A stretch of DNA of 64,000 nt from Brachybacterium sillae. Its GTDB lineage: Bacteria; Actinomycetota; Actinomycetes; Actinomycetales; Dermabacteraceae. The notes under the pieces were generated by a model. That model made no database searches, was not told the DNA's origin, and worked only from the letters and a program-made list of their open reading frames with translations. The translations under genes were made by a program, and so were the position numbers. Below, one piece after another: positions 53,898 to 62,027 of this stretch; positions within the stretch are counted from its first letter, which is position 1; each line of letters begins with the position of its first letter. The stretch spans positions 186,001 to 250,000 of the forward strand of contig NZ_JAFEUW010000001.1 of the NCBI RefSeq assembly GCF_025028335.1. Reading direction: 5' to 3'.

Positions 53898-55130
53898 GGC
53901 GCCGGACCGGCGGCGGCCGGTGCCGGTCCGGGGCCGGGTGAGCAGGGCCTCCCAGTCCGCGGGGGTGAGGAGACCGATGATGTGCGGAGCGGCCGGCTGG
54001 GAGGTGGCGGGTCTGAGCGCCGGCCGCTCGTGCGGGCCCGCGGCAGTGATGAGCCCGATCGCCCCTGGCTGATCGGCGAGAGCTGTGAGGCCTTGCGCGG
54101 GGGTGAGGGCGCCGGATAACACCAGGGCGGGCACCGCCGGATGCGCGACAGCGTCCCACGGCACGCGGTCGCGGTGTGCCGGCGGGACAGACGCCACCGC
54201 CTGCGCATCCACCAGGCGGATTGTCCCGGGGCCGGCGATCACCAGGTCGACGGGGGCGGAGGCGGTGCTGTTGCCCGACCCGGCGGCGTCGGGGTTGGTG
54301 TCGGCGCTGGATTCCAGGGTCTCCTCGGGCCGGTGCATCCGCACCGGGCGGGCCACCTCCTGCAGGGTGATATCGCGTAGTCCCTGCCACTGGCGGGCCT
54401 CCCGCAGTGCGCGTGAGGATCCCTGCCACACGCTGAGTGCCACGAGCATCATGCATAGCGCCGTGACCAGTGAGGCGGGGCCACCGACCCTCCCCCACCA
54501 CAGGCCCGCGGCCACGCAGGCGACGGCGAGGGCCCGGCCGCACCATCCGGCGACGACGGTGCCGCGGGTGGGATCGCGCAGCAGGCTGCCCAGCAGACCC
54601 TCGAGGGCACGTCCGCCGTCGAGCGGCAGACCGGGCAGCAGGTTGAACACGGCGAGCCCCACGTTCAGCAGGGCCAGCAGGCGCAGCACCTCCAAGGGCG
54701 CGGACCCGCCACTCGGGCCGGTGAGTGTGAGGAGCAGTGACGGGGCGAGAGCGAGCACGGGGATCAGGGCGAGGTTCACCGCCGGGCCGGCGAGGGACAC
54801 CAGGGCGGAACGTCCGGGACCGAGGTGCCCGGCCCGGTACTGGGTGTGACCGCCCAGCACGGTGAGGGTGATCTGCAGGTCGCGAGCACCGAAGGCACGG
54901 GCGGTGAGCGCATGCCCGAGTTCATGCAGCAGCACGATCAGCAGGAGACCGAGCCCCGTGATCACGCTGAGCCCGATCGCGACGGCGGGGGTGCGTCCGG
55001 GCACTGCGGACAGAGCCGGATGCACCACCACCGCCAGCAGCAGCACCGTCAGCAGCGTCCCGGCCTCCAGGCGCAGGCGGGGGCGGTGGCGTGTCGGGCG
55101 GGTGGCGCGGTCCACGGGCATGGGCGTCAT
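53895..55130 (-). CDS. M50 site-2-type zinc metalloprotease with CBS-like C-terminus
   Basis: 411 residues from ATG 55130 (ATG 55121 and longer starts exist). The membrane core has LLIVLLHELGHALTARAFGA with the HExxH zinc site, GPAVNLALIPVL, and NLLPGLPLDGGRALEGLL with the third zinc ligand Asp. The C-terminal half after the last helix (TLQEVARPVRMHRPEETLESS and VVASVPPAHRDRVPWDAVAHPAVPALVLSG) resembles a degenerate CBS pair. It should cleave membrane-embedded substrates. Unlike RIP1/RseP it lacks a PDZ domain. Confidence 0.9.
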   Translation of the reverse strand: MTPMPVDRATRPTRHRPRLRLEAGTLLTVLLLAVVVHPALSAVPGRTPAVAIGLSVITGLGLLLIVLLHELGHALTARAFGARDLQITLTVLGGHTQYRAGHLGPGRSALVSLAGPAVNLALIPVLALAPSLLLTLTGPSGGSAPLEVLRLLALLNVGLAVFNLLPGLPLDGGRALEGLLGSLLRDPTRGTVVAGWCGRALAVACVAAGLWWGRVGGPASLVTALCMMLVALSVWQGSSRALREARQWQGLRDITLQEVARPVRMHRPEETLESSADTNPDAAGSGNSTASAPVDLVIAGPGTIRLVDAQAVASVPPAHRDRVPWDAVAHPAVPALVLSGALTPAQGLTALADQPGAIGLITAAGPHERPALRPATSQPAAPHIIGLLTPADWEALLTRPRTGTGRRRSGA

Positions 55131-55219
55131 CGTCCCATGAGCGGCAGGGGTGCCCCGGGGCGGGGTCACGGATCCGTTCCGCACGGCCCTCCTGCCGATC
55201 CGTGCAGGTCGCCGCCGCC

Positions 55220-55225
55220 TATGAT
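55220..55225 (+). promoter_or_regulatory. -10 element for probable leaderless PAC2 transcript
   Basis: TATGAT, then gagcgg, then ATG 55232; no Shine-Dalgarno sequence. Confidence 0.65.
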
Positions 55226-55231
55226 GAGCGG

Positions 55232-56041
55232 ATGGGACGCATCGCGATCTGCGCCTTCGGGGGCTGGAACGACGCCGGTGAGGCCGCCACCGCAGCAGTG
55301 CAGCACCTGCGAGACCTGTGGGGCGATGAGCTCCTCGCGGAGGTCCCCGCTGAGGACTTCGTCGACCTCCAGGTGCACCGCCCCCAGGTGATCATCTCCG
55401 ATGCCGGGTACCGGGAGATCATTTGGCCGGATACAGCGGTGCGCCTGGCGACGCCCCCGGACGGCCAGGAACTGGTGCTGGTGTACGGACCGGAGCCGTC
55501 GGTGCACTGGCGGTCCTACTGTGCGCGGCTCGTGTCGCTCTTCCACCGCCATGACGTCACCACTGTGCTCGTCCTCGGGGCGCTGCTCGCGGACGTCCCC
55601 CACACGCGTCCGTTGCGGGTCACCCGCCGCTCCGGGAGTGCCGCCGACCACCCCGTCGACCCGAAGCAGGACCACTACGAAGGGCCGATCGGGATCCCGG
55701 CGGTGCTGGTCGAGGCGGCGACGGATGCCGACCTGGACACGGTCTCCCTGTGGGTGCAGGTGCCGCACTACGTGGCGCAGAACCCCTCCCCGAAGGCCCA
55801 GCTGGCGCTGTTGCGGGCGATCGAGAAGGAGATCCGCCGCACGATCCCCCTGGCGGAGGTCGAGGAGGACGCCGCGGCGTGGGAGCGTGGGGTCGATGAG
55901 CTGGCCCGCACCGATCCGGACGTCGCCGACTATGTGGCCCGGTTGGAGCGCAGCCAGGACGCCGCGGATCTGCCGGAGGCCAGCGGTGACGCCATCGCCC
56001 GGGAGTTCGAGCAGTTCCTGCGTCGCCGCCGGGATGAGTGA
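55232..56041 (+). CDS. PAC2-family protein
   Basis: 269 residues from ATG 55232. IAICAFGGWNDAGEAATAAVQHL, DFVDLQVHRPQVIISD, VLVYGPEPSVHWRSYC, VTTVLVLGALLADVPHTRPLRV and YEGPIGIPAVLVEAATDADLDTVSLWVQVPHYVAQNPSPKAQLALLRAIE are the conserved blocks of PAC2 (proteasome assembly chaperone 2-like), frequent in actinobacteria next to mshC. The function is not established; no proteasome is encoded nearby. Leaderless-type start. Confidence 0.9.
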   Translation: MGRIAICAFGGWNDAGEAATAAVQHLRDLWGDELLAEVPAEDFVDLQVHRPQVIISDAGYREIIWPDTAVRLATPPDGQELVLVYGPEPSVHWRSYCARLVSLFHRHDVTTVLVLGALLADVPHTRPLRVTRRSGSAADHPVDPKQDHYEGPIGIPAVLVEAATDADLDTVSLWVQVPHYVAQNPSPKAQLALLRAIEKEIRRTIPLAEVEEDAAAWERGVDELARTDPDVADYVARLERSQDAADLPEASGDAIAREFEQFLRRRRDE

Positions 56042-56094
56042 CACCGACGACCGACCCTGCGGGTGGCCACGCGAGTGAGTGACCCGTGCGGGCG

Positions 56095-57363
56095 TCAGCG
56101 GCTGCCGACCCCCAGGTCGATACCGAGGAGGGCGTCGAGAGCCAGGGCGACGTCGTCCGGTCGATCGCCGTCGTGCGCCGGGTCGACAGAGGCGTCGGCA
56201 TCGGAGGCGGCCGCCCACCCATCGAGGATCTCGAGAGCCCGGGGGGTGTCGAGGTCATCGCGTAGGGCGGAGCGCAGCTGCTCCACCACGGCGGCGTCAC
56301 GGCGCCCGGCCGCGGCCCGGTAGGCCGCCAGACGTTCGGTGCCGCGCTCGAGCTCGGCGTCGGTCCACTCCCAGTCGCTGCGGTAGTGGTGAGCCAGCAG
56401 CGCCAGACGGATCGCGGCGGGTTCGGCCCCGCCCTGCAGCAGCCGGGAGACGAACACCAGGTTCCCCAGCGACTTGCTCATCTTCGTGCCCTCGTAGGCC
56501 ACGAGCCCGACATGCGGGTAGTGGCTGGCCTGGGCGGTGCCGAGGGCGACGGCGTGGGCGTTGCCGAGGTCGTGGTGGGGGAAGACGAGGTCACGGCCTC
56601 CGGTCTGGATGTCCACCGGCAGACCGAGGGCGTCCTCGGCGACGTGCAGGCACTCCACATGCCAGCCGGGGCGTCCCGGCCCGAGGGACCCTCCGGGCCA
56701 GGAGGGCTCGCCCTCGCGGGCCGCGCGCCACAGCAGCGGGTCGAAGCGGCCGCGTTTCCCGGGCCGCTCGGGGTCGCCGCCGCGCTCGGCGAACACGTCC
56801 ATCATCTCGTCCTCGGTCCAGCCGCACACCGCACCGAGGGCACCGTCTTGCGAGAGGTCGAGGTACCAGTCCTGTCCGTCACCCGGGGCGTCGGGGGTCG
56901 GCACCTGGTAGGTGCGGCCGGCCGCGCGCAGCCGCTCGATGAAATCGATGATGCCGTCCATGGCCTCGCTGACGCTGCGGTACGTCTGCGGGGGGATCAC
57001 TCGCAGGGCCTCCATGTCGGAGGCGAACAGGGCGGCCTGATCGGCGGCGAGGTCCTGCCAGCCGACACCATCGCGCTCGGCGCGCTCCAGCAGCGGGTCG
57101 TCGACGTCGGTGATGTTCTGCGCCACCTCGACCTCCACACCGGCGTCGAGCAGGATGCGGCGCATGAGATCCGCCGCATGGTAGGTGGCAGCGTGGCCGA
57201 GGTGGGTGGAGTCGTACGGGGTGATCCCGCAGACGTAGATCCGCGCCCTCCCGGGCTGCGCGAGCGTCACGGGCCGGATGCGGCCGGTGCGGGAGTCGTG
57301 CAGCGAGGGCAGGACACCCGAGGGCGCAAGGGCCGCCGGGCGCGGGGGGTTCCAGGAACGCAT
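56095..57363 (-). CDS. mshC: MshC, cysteine:glucosaminyl-inositol ligase (mycothiol synthesis)
   Basis: 422 residues. A cysteinyl-tRNA-synthetase-like fold: YVCGITPYDSTHLGHAATYHAADLMRR (HIGH-like TxLGHA with Cys for zinc), WHVECLHVAEDAL and KMSKSLGNLVFVS. The order of motifs and length distinguish it from CysRS. It joins cysteine to GlcN-Ins in the ATP-dependent step of mycothiol synthesis. TACCAT lies 6 nt before the ATG, so expression is probably leaderless. Confidence 0.95.
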   Translation of the reverse strand: MRSWNPPRPAALAPSGVLPSLHDSRTGRIRPVTLAQPGRARIYVCGITPYDSTHLGHAATYHAADLMRRILLDAGVEVEVAQNITDVDDPLLERAERDGVGWQDLAADQAALFASDMEALRVIPPQTYRSVSEAMDGIIDFIERLRAAGRTYQVPTPDAPGDGQDWYLDLSQDGALGAVCGWTEDEMMDVFAERGGDPERPGKRGRFDPLLWRAAREGEPSWPGGSLGPGRPGWHVECLHVAEDALGLPVDIQTGGRDLVFPHHDLGNAHAVALGTAQASHYPHVGLVAYEGTKMSKSLGNLVFVSRLLQGGAEPAAIRLALLAHHYRSDWEWTDAELERGTERLAAYRAAAGRRDAAVVEQLRSALRDDLDTPRALEILDGWAAASDADASVDPAHDGDRPDDVALALDALLGIDLGVGSR

Positions 57364-57369
57364 TGCCCC

Positions 57370-57375
57370 ATGGTA
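57370..57375 (-). promoter_or_regulatory. -10 element for probable leaderless mshC transcript
   Basis: Minus-strand TACCAT, then ggggca, then ATG 57363. Confidence 0.6.
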
Positions 57376-57406
57376 GGGCGGCGTGGCGCGGCGGCGGGCC
57401 CCGCCG

Positions 57407-58279
57407 TCAGCTGCCGGCGAGGGGATCGATCACACCGAGGGCCAGCAGCACCAGCAGCAGCACGCCGATCACCACGCGGTACACCACGAACACCAGGTAC
57501 GAGCGGTGCTCGATGAGCTTCATGAACCACACGATCACCGCGTAGCCGATCACGAACGCGATGAGGGTGGCGACGATGATCGCGGCGAGGGTCGGCTCAC
57601 CGGCGGCCGCAGCGGTCTGGCGATTCTCGGCGGTCAGCAGCGGCGGCACCGCCTCCAGCGCCTTGTACAGGCCGGAGGCGAACACGGCGGGGACGGCCAG
57701 CAGGAAGGCGTAGCGGGCGGCGGCCTGACGGGTGTACCCCATGAGCAGCCCGGCGGTGATGGTGCCGCCGGAGCGGGAGACCCCGGGGATCAGTGCGAGG
57801 GCCTGGGCGAGGCCAAAGATGATGCCGTCGCGGAAGGTGAGCTTCTCCAGCGACTTGCGCTGCGGAGCGAACCGGTCGGCCACCCCGAGCAGCAGACCGA
57901 AGAGGATCAGCATCGCCGCGGTGATGTACAGGTTCCGCAGGGTGGAGTCGATGGCGTTCTCGAACAGCAGACCGAGCACACCGATCGGGATGGAGCCGAT
58001 GATCACCAACCAGCCCATGCGCACGTCGGGGTCGGACTGCGGCCCCTTCCCGGCGAGGGCCCGGAACCACTTGCCGATGATGCGGGTGATGTCCCGCCAG
58101 AAGTAGATGAGCACCGCGGTCTCGGTGCCCAACTGCACGACGGCGGTGAAGGCGGCGCCCGGTTCCTTCCCCGGCATCAGCAGCTCACCGATGATGCGCA
58201 GGTGGGCGCTGGAGGAGATCGGCAGGAACTCGGTGAGGCCCTGGACGATGCCGAGGATGATCGCGTCGAGCAGGTTCAC
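57407..58279 (-). CDS. uppP: Undecaprenyl-diphosphatase UppP (BacA)
   Basis: 290 residues with about eight hydrophobic segments. LLDAIILGIVQGLTEFLPISSSAHLRI with the conserved Glu and Ser/His, and PGVSRSGGTITAGLL (second conserved Arg/Ser motif) are BacA/UppP signatures. It dephosphorylates undecaprenyl diphosphate to recycle the peptidoglycan lipid carrier. GTG start with AGGAGCCCCC upstream; a TAGGGT hexamer about 35 nt further up may be its -10. Confidence 0.95.
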   Translation of the reverse strand: MNLLDAIILGIVQGLTEFLPISSSAHLRIIGELLMPGKEPGAAFTAVVQLGTETAVLIYFWRDITRIIGKWFRALAGKGPQSDPDVRMGWLVIIGSIPIGVLGLLFENAIDSTLRNLYITAAMLILFGLLLGVADRFAPQRKSLEKLTFRDGIIFGLAQALALIPGVSRSGGTITAGLLMGYTRQAAARYAFLLAVPAVFASGLYKALEAVPPLLTAENRQTAAAAGEPTLAAIIVATLIAFVIGYAVIVWFMKLIEHRSYLVFVVYRVVIGVLLLVLLALGVIDPLAGS

Positions 58280-58439
58280 GGGGGCTCCTGGGCGGTGGGG
58301 ACTGGCGGGGACGCCTCACCCTACGATCGGGGCGCGCTCAGCGGGCGGCATCCCGGCCGCGTCTGCGCCGATGTGGGGCAGGTGACAGCACAACCTCTCC
58401 ACATCCGCGCAGGCTCAGCGGCGAGGTGAGCGGCGACGG

Positions 58440-58763
58440 TCAGTCGCGGTCGTCGTCCTCGTCGTCGTCCTCGAAGTCCTCGTCGAGGTCGTCATCCTCG
58501 TCGTCGTAGTCCTCGAAGTCGTCGAAGTCCTCGTCGTCGTCTTCGTCGAGGTCCTCGTCGTCGCCGTCGAACACCACGAACGGGGTGGCCACGTCGAAGG
58601 CCTCGAACAGGGCCTCGTCGTAGTCGTCGAAGGCGGAGGTGAGCGCGTCGGTGGCGGCGTCCAGGGCGGGGTCATCCTCGCCCCGCGAGGAGGCGCTGGC
58701 CTCGTAGTGACGCTCCAGGGCGGAGATGAGGGCGGTGAGGGCCGTGCGCGGATCCGTGCTCAT
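58440..58763 (-). CDS. Small acidic protein of unknown function
   Basis: 107 residues. Residues 1-65 look like a small helical domain (LTALISALERHYEASASSRGEDDPALDAATDALTSAFDDYDEALFEAFDV). The remainder is nearly all Asp/Glu with a few Phe/Tyr. Similar acidic proteins occur in actinobacteria, sometimes labelled primosomal without proof. TAAGTT lies 6 nt before the ATG. It could be a DNA mimic or binding partner of basic proteins, but that is speculation. Confidence 0.65.
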   Translation of the reverse strand: MSTDPRTALTALISALERHYEASASSRGEDDPALDAATDALTSAFDDYDEALFEAFDVATPFVVFDGDDEDLDEDDDEDFDDFEDYDDEDDDLDEDFEDDDEDDDRD

Positions 58764-58769
58764 GCGACG

Positions 58770-58775
58770 AACTTA
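58770..58775 (-). promoter_or_regulatory. -10 element for probable leaderless acidic-protein transcript
   Basis: Minus-strand TAAGTT, then cgtcgc, then ATG 58763. Confidence 0.5.
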
Positions 58776-58897
58776 CCCCGGCGGGGCCACTCCTGAACAG
58801 CGCACCACGAGCCCGGTCCGGCAGCGCTACCCTGGCGCTTCGATGTGGCGCGGTCCTGCGCCGCCGACGAGCCGTGATCCGTGACGGAAGGAGCCCC

Positions 58898-59182
58898 ATG
58901 CCCGCCCCCGCCCCGCACATCACGTTCATGGCGCTGGATCCCCGTCGCGCCGATGCGGACCTGCCCATTGAGGATGGCCGCACCGCCCTCGATTACGAGT
59001 TCCGGGTGGCGGTGGTGCCGCGGCGCACCTCCCTGAAGGCGCTGCGCACCGCCCTCACGGAGCAGGCGGAGTACGGCCGCTGGGAGCTGGCGCGCACCCG
59101 CCTGTATCTGGGTGGGGAGAAGAAGGTCTGGCTGCGGCGGCGGATCATCCGCGTGCGCTCCACGCTCGGCGAGACGTACTGA
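58898..59182 (+). CDS. DUF5703-family protein
   Basis: 94 residues from ATG 58898 (GGAAGGAG upstream). LDYEFRVAVVPRRTSLKALRTALTEQAEYGRWELARTRLYLGGEKKVWLRRRIIRV matches DUF5703, a small actinobacterial family of unknown function with a conserved EYGRWEL-R-R-Y-G core. No membrane segment. A GTG 24 nt upstream is an alternative start. Confidence 0.85.
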   Translation: MPAPAPHITFMALDPRRADADLPIEDGRTALDYEFRVAVVPRRTSLKALRTALTEQAEYGRWELARTRLYLGGEKKVWLRRRIIRVRSTLGETY

Positions 59183-59273
59183 GGGGCGCCCCCGAGGGTC
59201 GCGGCCGCACCGGTTGTCCACATTCCCTGCGCCCGCGCCGCTATCGAGCGGCCCAAGGTGGTGGGATGACCGC

Positions 59274-59771
59274 ATGGGAGCGGACGGGACGACGGTGCTG
59301 TGGTCGGGAAGTGTGCTGGCCTGTGCGCTGCTGCCGTGGGCGATCCTGCTGACCCTGCACGACGTGCGCAGCCACCGCCTGCCGAACCCCCTGGTCGCGG
59401 GGGCTACCCTCGCGGTGTTCGGCACCGCCGCCCTGTGCTGGCTGGCGCTGCCGGGCGACCGGGAGGTGCTGGCGTGGAGCGTCGGCATCGGCCTGGCCGT
59501 GGGTGCCGCGGCGGTCGTGCTGGCGCTCCTCTCCCCCGCCCTGCTCGGCATGGGCGATGCGAAACTCCTCGGTCCCGTCGCGGTGGTGGCCGTGGCCGCC
59601 GGGCCGGTGGCGCTGCTGGGCAGCATGGTGGTCGGGCTGGTGGTGGCGTGCTGCTGGGCCATCGCTGCCGCGCTCCGCGCCGGCACGCTGCGCACCCGCT
59701 TCCCGGCCGGGCCGGCGATCCTCGTGGCGCCGTACGGCGGGTTGCTGGTGGGGGCGCTCGGGGTCGGGTGA
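59274..59771 (+). CDS. Prepilin peptidase-like (A24) membrane protein
   Basis: 165 residues with about five hydrophobic segments. LTLHDVRSHRLPN and LLGMGDAKLLGPVA are the two Asp motifs of type IV prepilin peptidases (A24), as in TadV/FppA. No other pilus genes are in the window. The start is uncertain; the ATG at 59274 gives a first helix immediately. A longer frame starts at 59112. Confidence 0.8.
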   Translation: MGADGTTVLWSGSVLACALLPWAILLTLHDVRSHRLPNPLVAGATLAVFGTAALCWLALPGDREVLAWSVGIGLAVGAAAVVLALLSPALLGMGDAKLLGPVAVVAVAAGPVALLGSMVVGLVVACCWAIAAALRAGTLRTRFPAGPAILVAPYGGLLVGALGVG

Positions 59772-59891
59772 GGCTGCTCCGGATCGGTCAGGGAATCCGG
59801 CGCACCCTCTCAGCACTACCTTGACCCTGCGGCCGTATCGGCGCTTGCGATGCAGACGGGACCTCGGGTGAGCGCTGGCCGGAGTCCGTCC

Positions 59892-62027
59892 TCAGGATCG
59901 ATCTGTCCGTCTCCGTTCGATCTCCTTCTCCCAGGTCCGCAGAACGTTCAGCATGCGCTCCCCATGGTCGTGCATCCGCTTGCGTGTCCAGCCTCCGACC
60001 TCGACATCCAGCGTCTTGGAGGCCTTGGCCAGCGCTGCCATGAGGGAGAACTTCAGGCTTTGGTCCTCAGCCGTGAACTGCCCGACCTTGGGGAGGGGCA
60101 TGAGGTTGTTTCGCCGGGAGTTCTCCGTGCGGGTCATCACGCACAGGTTCCCGAAGTGGTCGGCCTGCTCGATGGGCAGTCTCTCGTGGCCCGGGGACGG
60201 CTGCACCGGGTAGAAGTGCTCCACCGACGTTCGGTACCGGAACCGGAATTTCGGCGCGCCTTGGTCGAGCGCCGTCCGCTCCTCCTGGGCCAGCAGATTC
60301 AGGATCCGGTCGGCGGCGGACTTCCGGTGCGCACTCCACTGGATGGCGGACTCCAGGTGCGCACTCCACAGGATGTAGTCGAGAACGTTGAACAGGAAGT
60401 TCGGCACGCTCGTGCCCGCGTGGGCCACGGCGTCGAAGTCGTACTGGGAGAGACGTTCCGCGCCAAGGGATTCGAGCATGTCAGACATCTCTTCCGGGTC
60501 ACCCCCTTGCTCGTCCAGCCACCGCAGGATCCGGAACAGGAAGTACTTGAAAGTGCGCCGTGTGTCCGTGACCTGGAACATCGCCTGCAGGGCGCGGACC
60601 CGGTCCGCGTCGTCCCGGGCGAAGCTGGCGCGCGTGGAGAGTCGACGGGTGCGACCCCTCCCGTTGCCCTGGCGGTACGCCTGCTCCAGCACCCAGTTCT
60701 CCTCGTCCGGGGTGCCGGCCAGCGTGGCCCGTGTCCGGATCACGTAGGTGTCGAACAGCAGCCGGAGCTTGAGGAGCCGGAAGGCGAAGCGCCGAGAGAA
60801 CTCTGCAGCGTCGCATCCGCCGCACTCGGCGCGTTTTCGGGCCTCGGCGAACTGCCGCAGCAGGTCCTTGTCGTCCAGCCGGACGGGATCGGTGTCCTCG
60901 CCCCACCGCTGGCGGGGACGCTCGTCCTGGTCGTTGACGGACATGACCTTGAGGACGTGCAGCAGGAAGTTCGGGAAGTCGATGATGCTGCCGTAGGTGC
61001 CGTCGTCGTCCTCGTCCGTGCTGGTCTGCACAGCCGCGGACTCGGCACGGACATCGCCGGCCAGCACGTCCGCCAAGGTCCTCGCACGCGAACCTCCCGT
61101 GCCGCCGCCGTCCCCTTCTTCCGTCCCGTGGGTCAACAGGGTGTGGAGGCCAGCGAAGTCCTCGCACTGCAGCTCGCACCAGTCACGCCCGAAAAGCCGA
61201 TCTCGTTCACGCGTGGTGAACTGCAGCTGCAGGTGGCGGTCCAGGACGGCACTGGCGTCCCACACCCGGGCGAAGGTCGAGTGCTCCTCCCGGGGCAGCT
61301 CCGCCATCAGCTGCGCCTTGAGCACCTCATGCTTGGCGAGCTGTTCGCCGCGGGTGTTCATGATCTCGAAGTAGTGGTTGAGGTCCGTCCTTGGCGGCAG
61401 GGCCGTGCGCAGCAACCGGACACGGGTGAGCAGGTGGCGCAGGTCCTCCGTCTCGAAGACGACCTCCCCTTGCTCCTCAGGGTTCGGCCCCTTCTCCTTC
61501 GGGTTCGCTCCGAGCCCGCGCACGAGCGCGGCGTGCATGCGCGTGGCGGCGCTCCGAATGCCGGCCACGGAGAGTCCCTCGATCACATCGGTGAGCCGAC
61601 TGCGGGCGAGACCGACGCCGTCGTCTCCTGCCGCCAGGAGGGCGCGGAGATCTTCCTCCGCCTGCGGCCGCCCCTCGAACCGCAGACGGGGAACGGGCAG
61701 GTCTGAGACGGACATGCCGGCGGACGGCCCCACCTCCCGTAGCGCCGCCCGGGCCACCGCGAAGAGGATCGTCAGGGTGGTGAGCCGCTGCTGACCATCC
61801 ACCACCTCGTGGATCCGGTCGTCGGCGTCACCGCCGGTGTCCACGACCAGCGAGCCGATGTAATAGTCCGTGTCCGGGGTCAGACGGGAGAGACGGACGT
61901 CCGCGAGCAGGGTGTCGATCTCCGCCTCGGTCCAGGCGTAGGCCCGCTGGTAGAGGGGGACGACGTACCGCTCGCCGTCGAAGATCTCGACGATGGTGAG
62001 CACCTCCGGCGCGGGCGACGCGGTCAT
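59892..62027 (-). CDS. DUF262/DUF1524 protein, GmrSD-like type IV restriction nuclease
   Basis: 711 residues from ATG 62027 with AGGAGG upstream. The N-terminal DUF262 domain has VVPLYQRAYAW (24-32 region), YYIGSLVV and VVDGQQRLTT (DGQQR at 77-81), the ParB/Srx-like NTPase site of GmrS. NHYFEIMNTRGEQLAKHEVLKAQLM follows. The C-terminal DUF1524 has EHFYPVQ (603-609) and FGNLCVMTRTENSRRNNLM, the His-Asn-type HNH site of GmrD. GmrSD cuts glucosylated or other modified DNA. GC is lower than in flanking genes, which hints at transfer. It overlaps the preceding DUF262 frame by 200 nt. Confidence 0.85.
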   Translation of the reverse strand: MTASPAPEVLTIVEIFDGERYVVPLYQRAYAWTEAEIDTLLADVRLSRLTPDTDYYIGSLVVDTGGDADDRIHEVVDGQQRLTTLTILFAVARAALREVGPSAGMSVSDLPVPRLRFEGRPQAEEDLRALLAAGDDGVGLARSRLTDVIEGLSVAGIRSAATRMHAALVRGLGANPKEKGPNPEEQGEVVFETEDLRHLLTRVRLLRTALPPRTDLNHYFEIMNTRGEQLAKHEVLKAQLMAELPREEHSTFARVWDASAVLDRHLQLQFTTRERDRLFGRDWCELQCEDFAGLHTLLTHGTEEGDGGGTGGSRARTLADVLAGDVRAESAAVQTSTDEDDDGTYGSIIDFPNFLLHVLKVMSVNDQDERPRQRWGEDTDPVRLDDKDLLRQFAEARKRAECGGCDAAEFSRRFAFRLLKLRLLFDTYVIRTRATLAGTPDEENWVLEQAYRQGNGRGRTRRLSTRASFARDDADRVRALQAMFQVTDTRRTFKYFLFRILRWLDEQGGDPEEMSDMLESLGAERLSQYDFDAVAHAGTSVPNFLFNVLDYILWSAHLESAIQWSAHRKSAADRILNLLAQEERTALDQGAPKFRFRYRTSVEHFYPVQPSPGHERLPIEQADHFGNLCVMTRTENSRRNNLMPLPKVGQFTAEDQSLKFSLMAALAKASKTLDVEVGGWTRKRMHDHGERMLNVLRTWEKEIERRRTDRS

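Noticed and set aside
59821-59860. ttgacc plus downstream bases as a plus-strand promoter
   Set aside because: No matching -10 at proper spacing and no plus-strand gene follows.
59772-59891. Attachment site at the left edge of the DUF262 island
   Set aside because: No tRNA gene, direct repeat or integrase was found to support an integration site.
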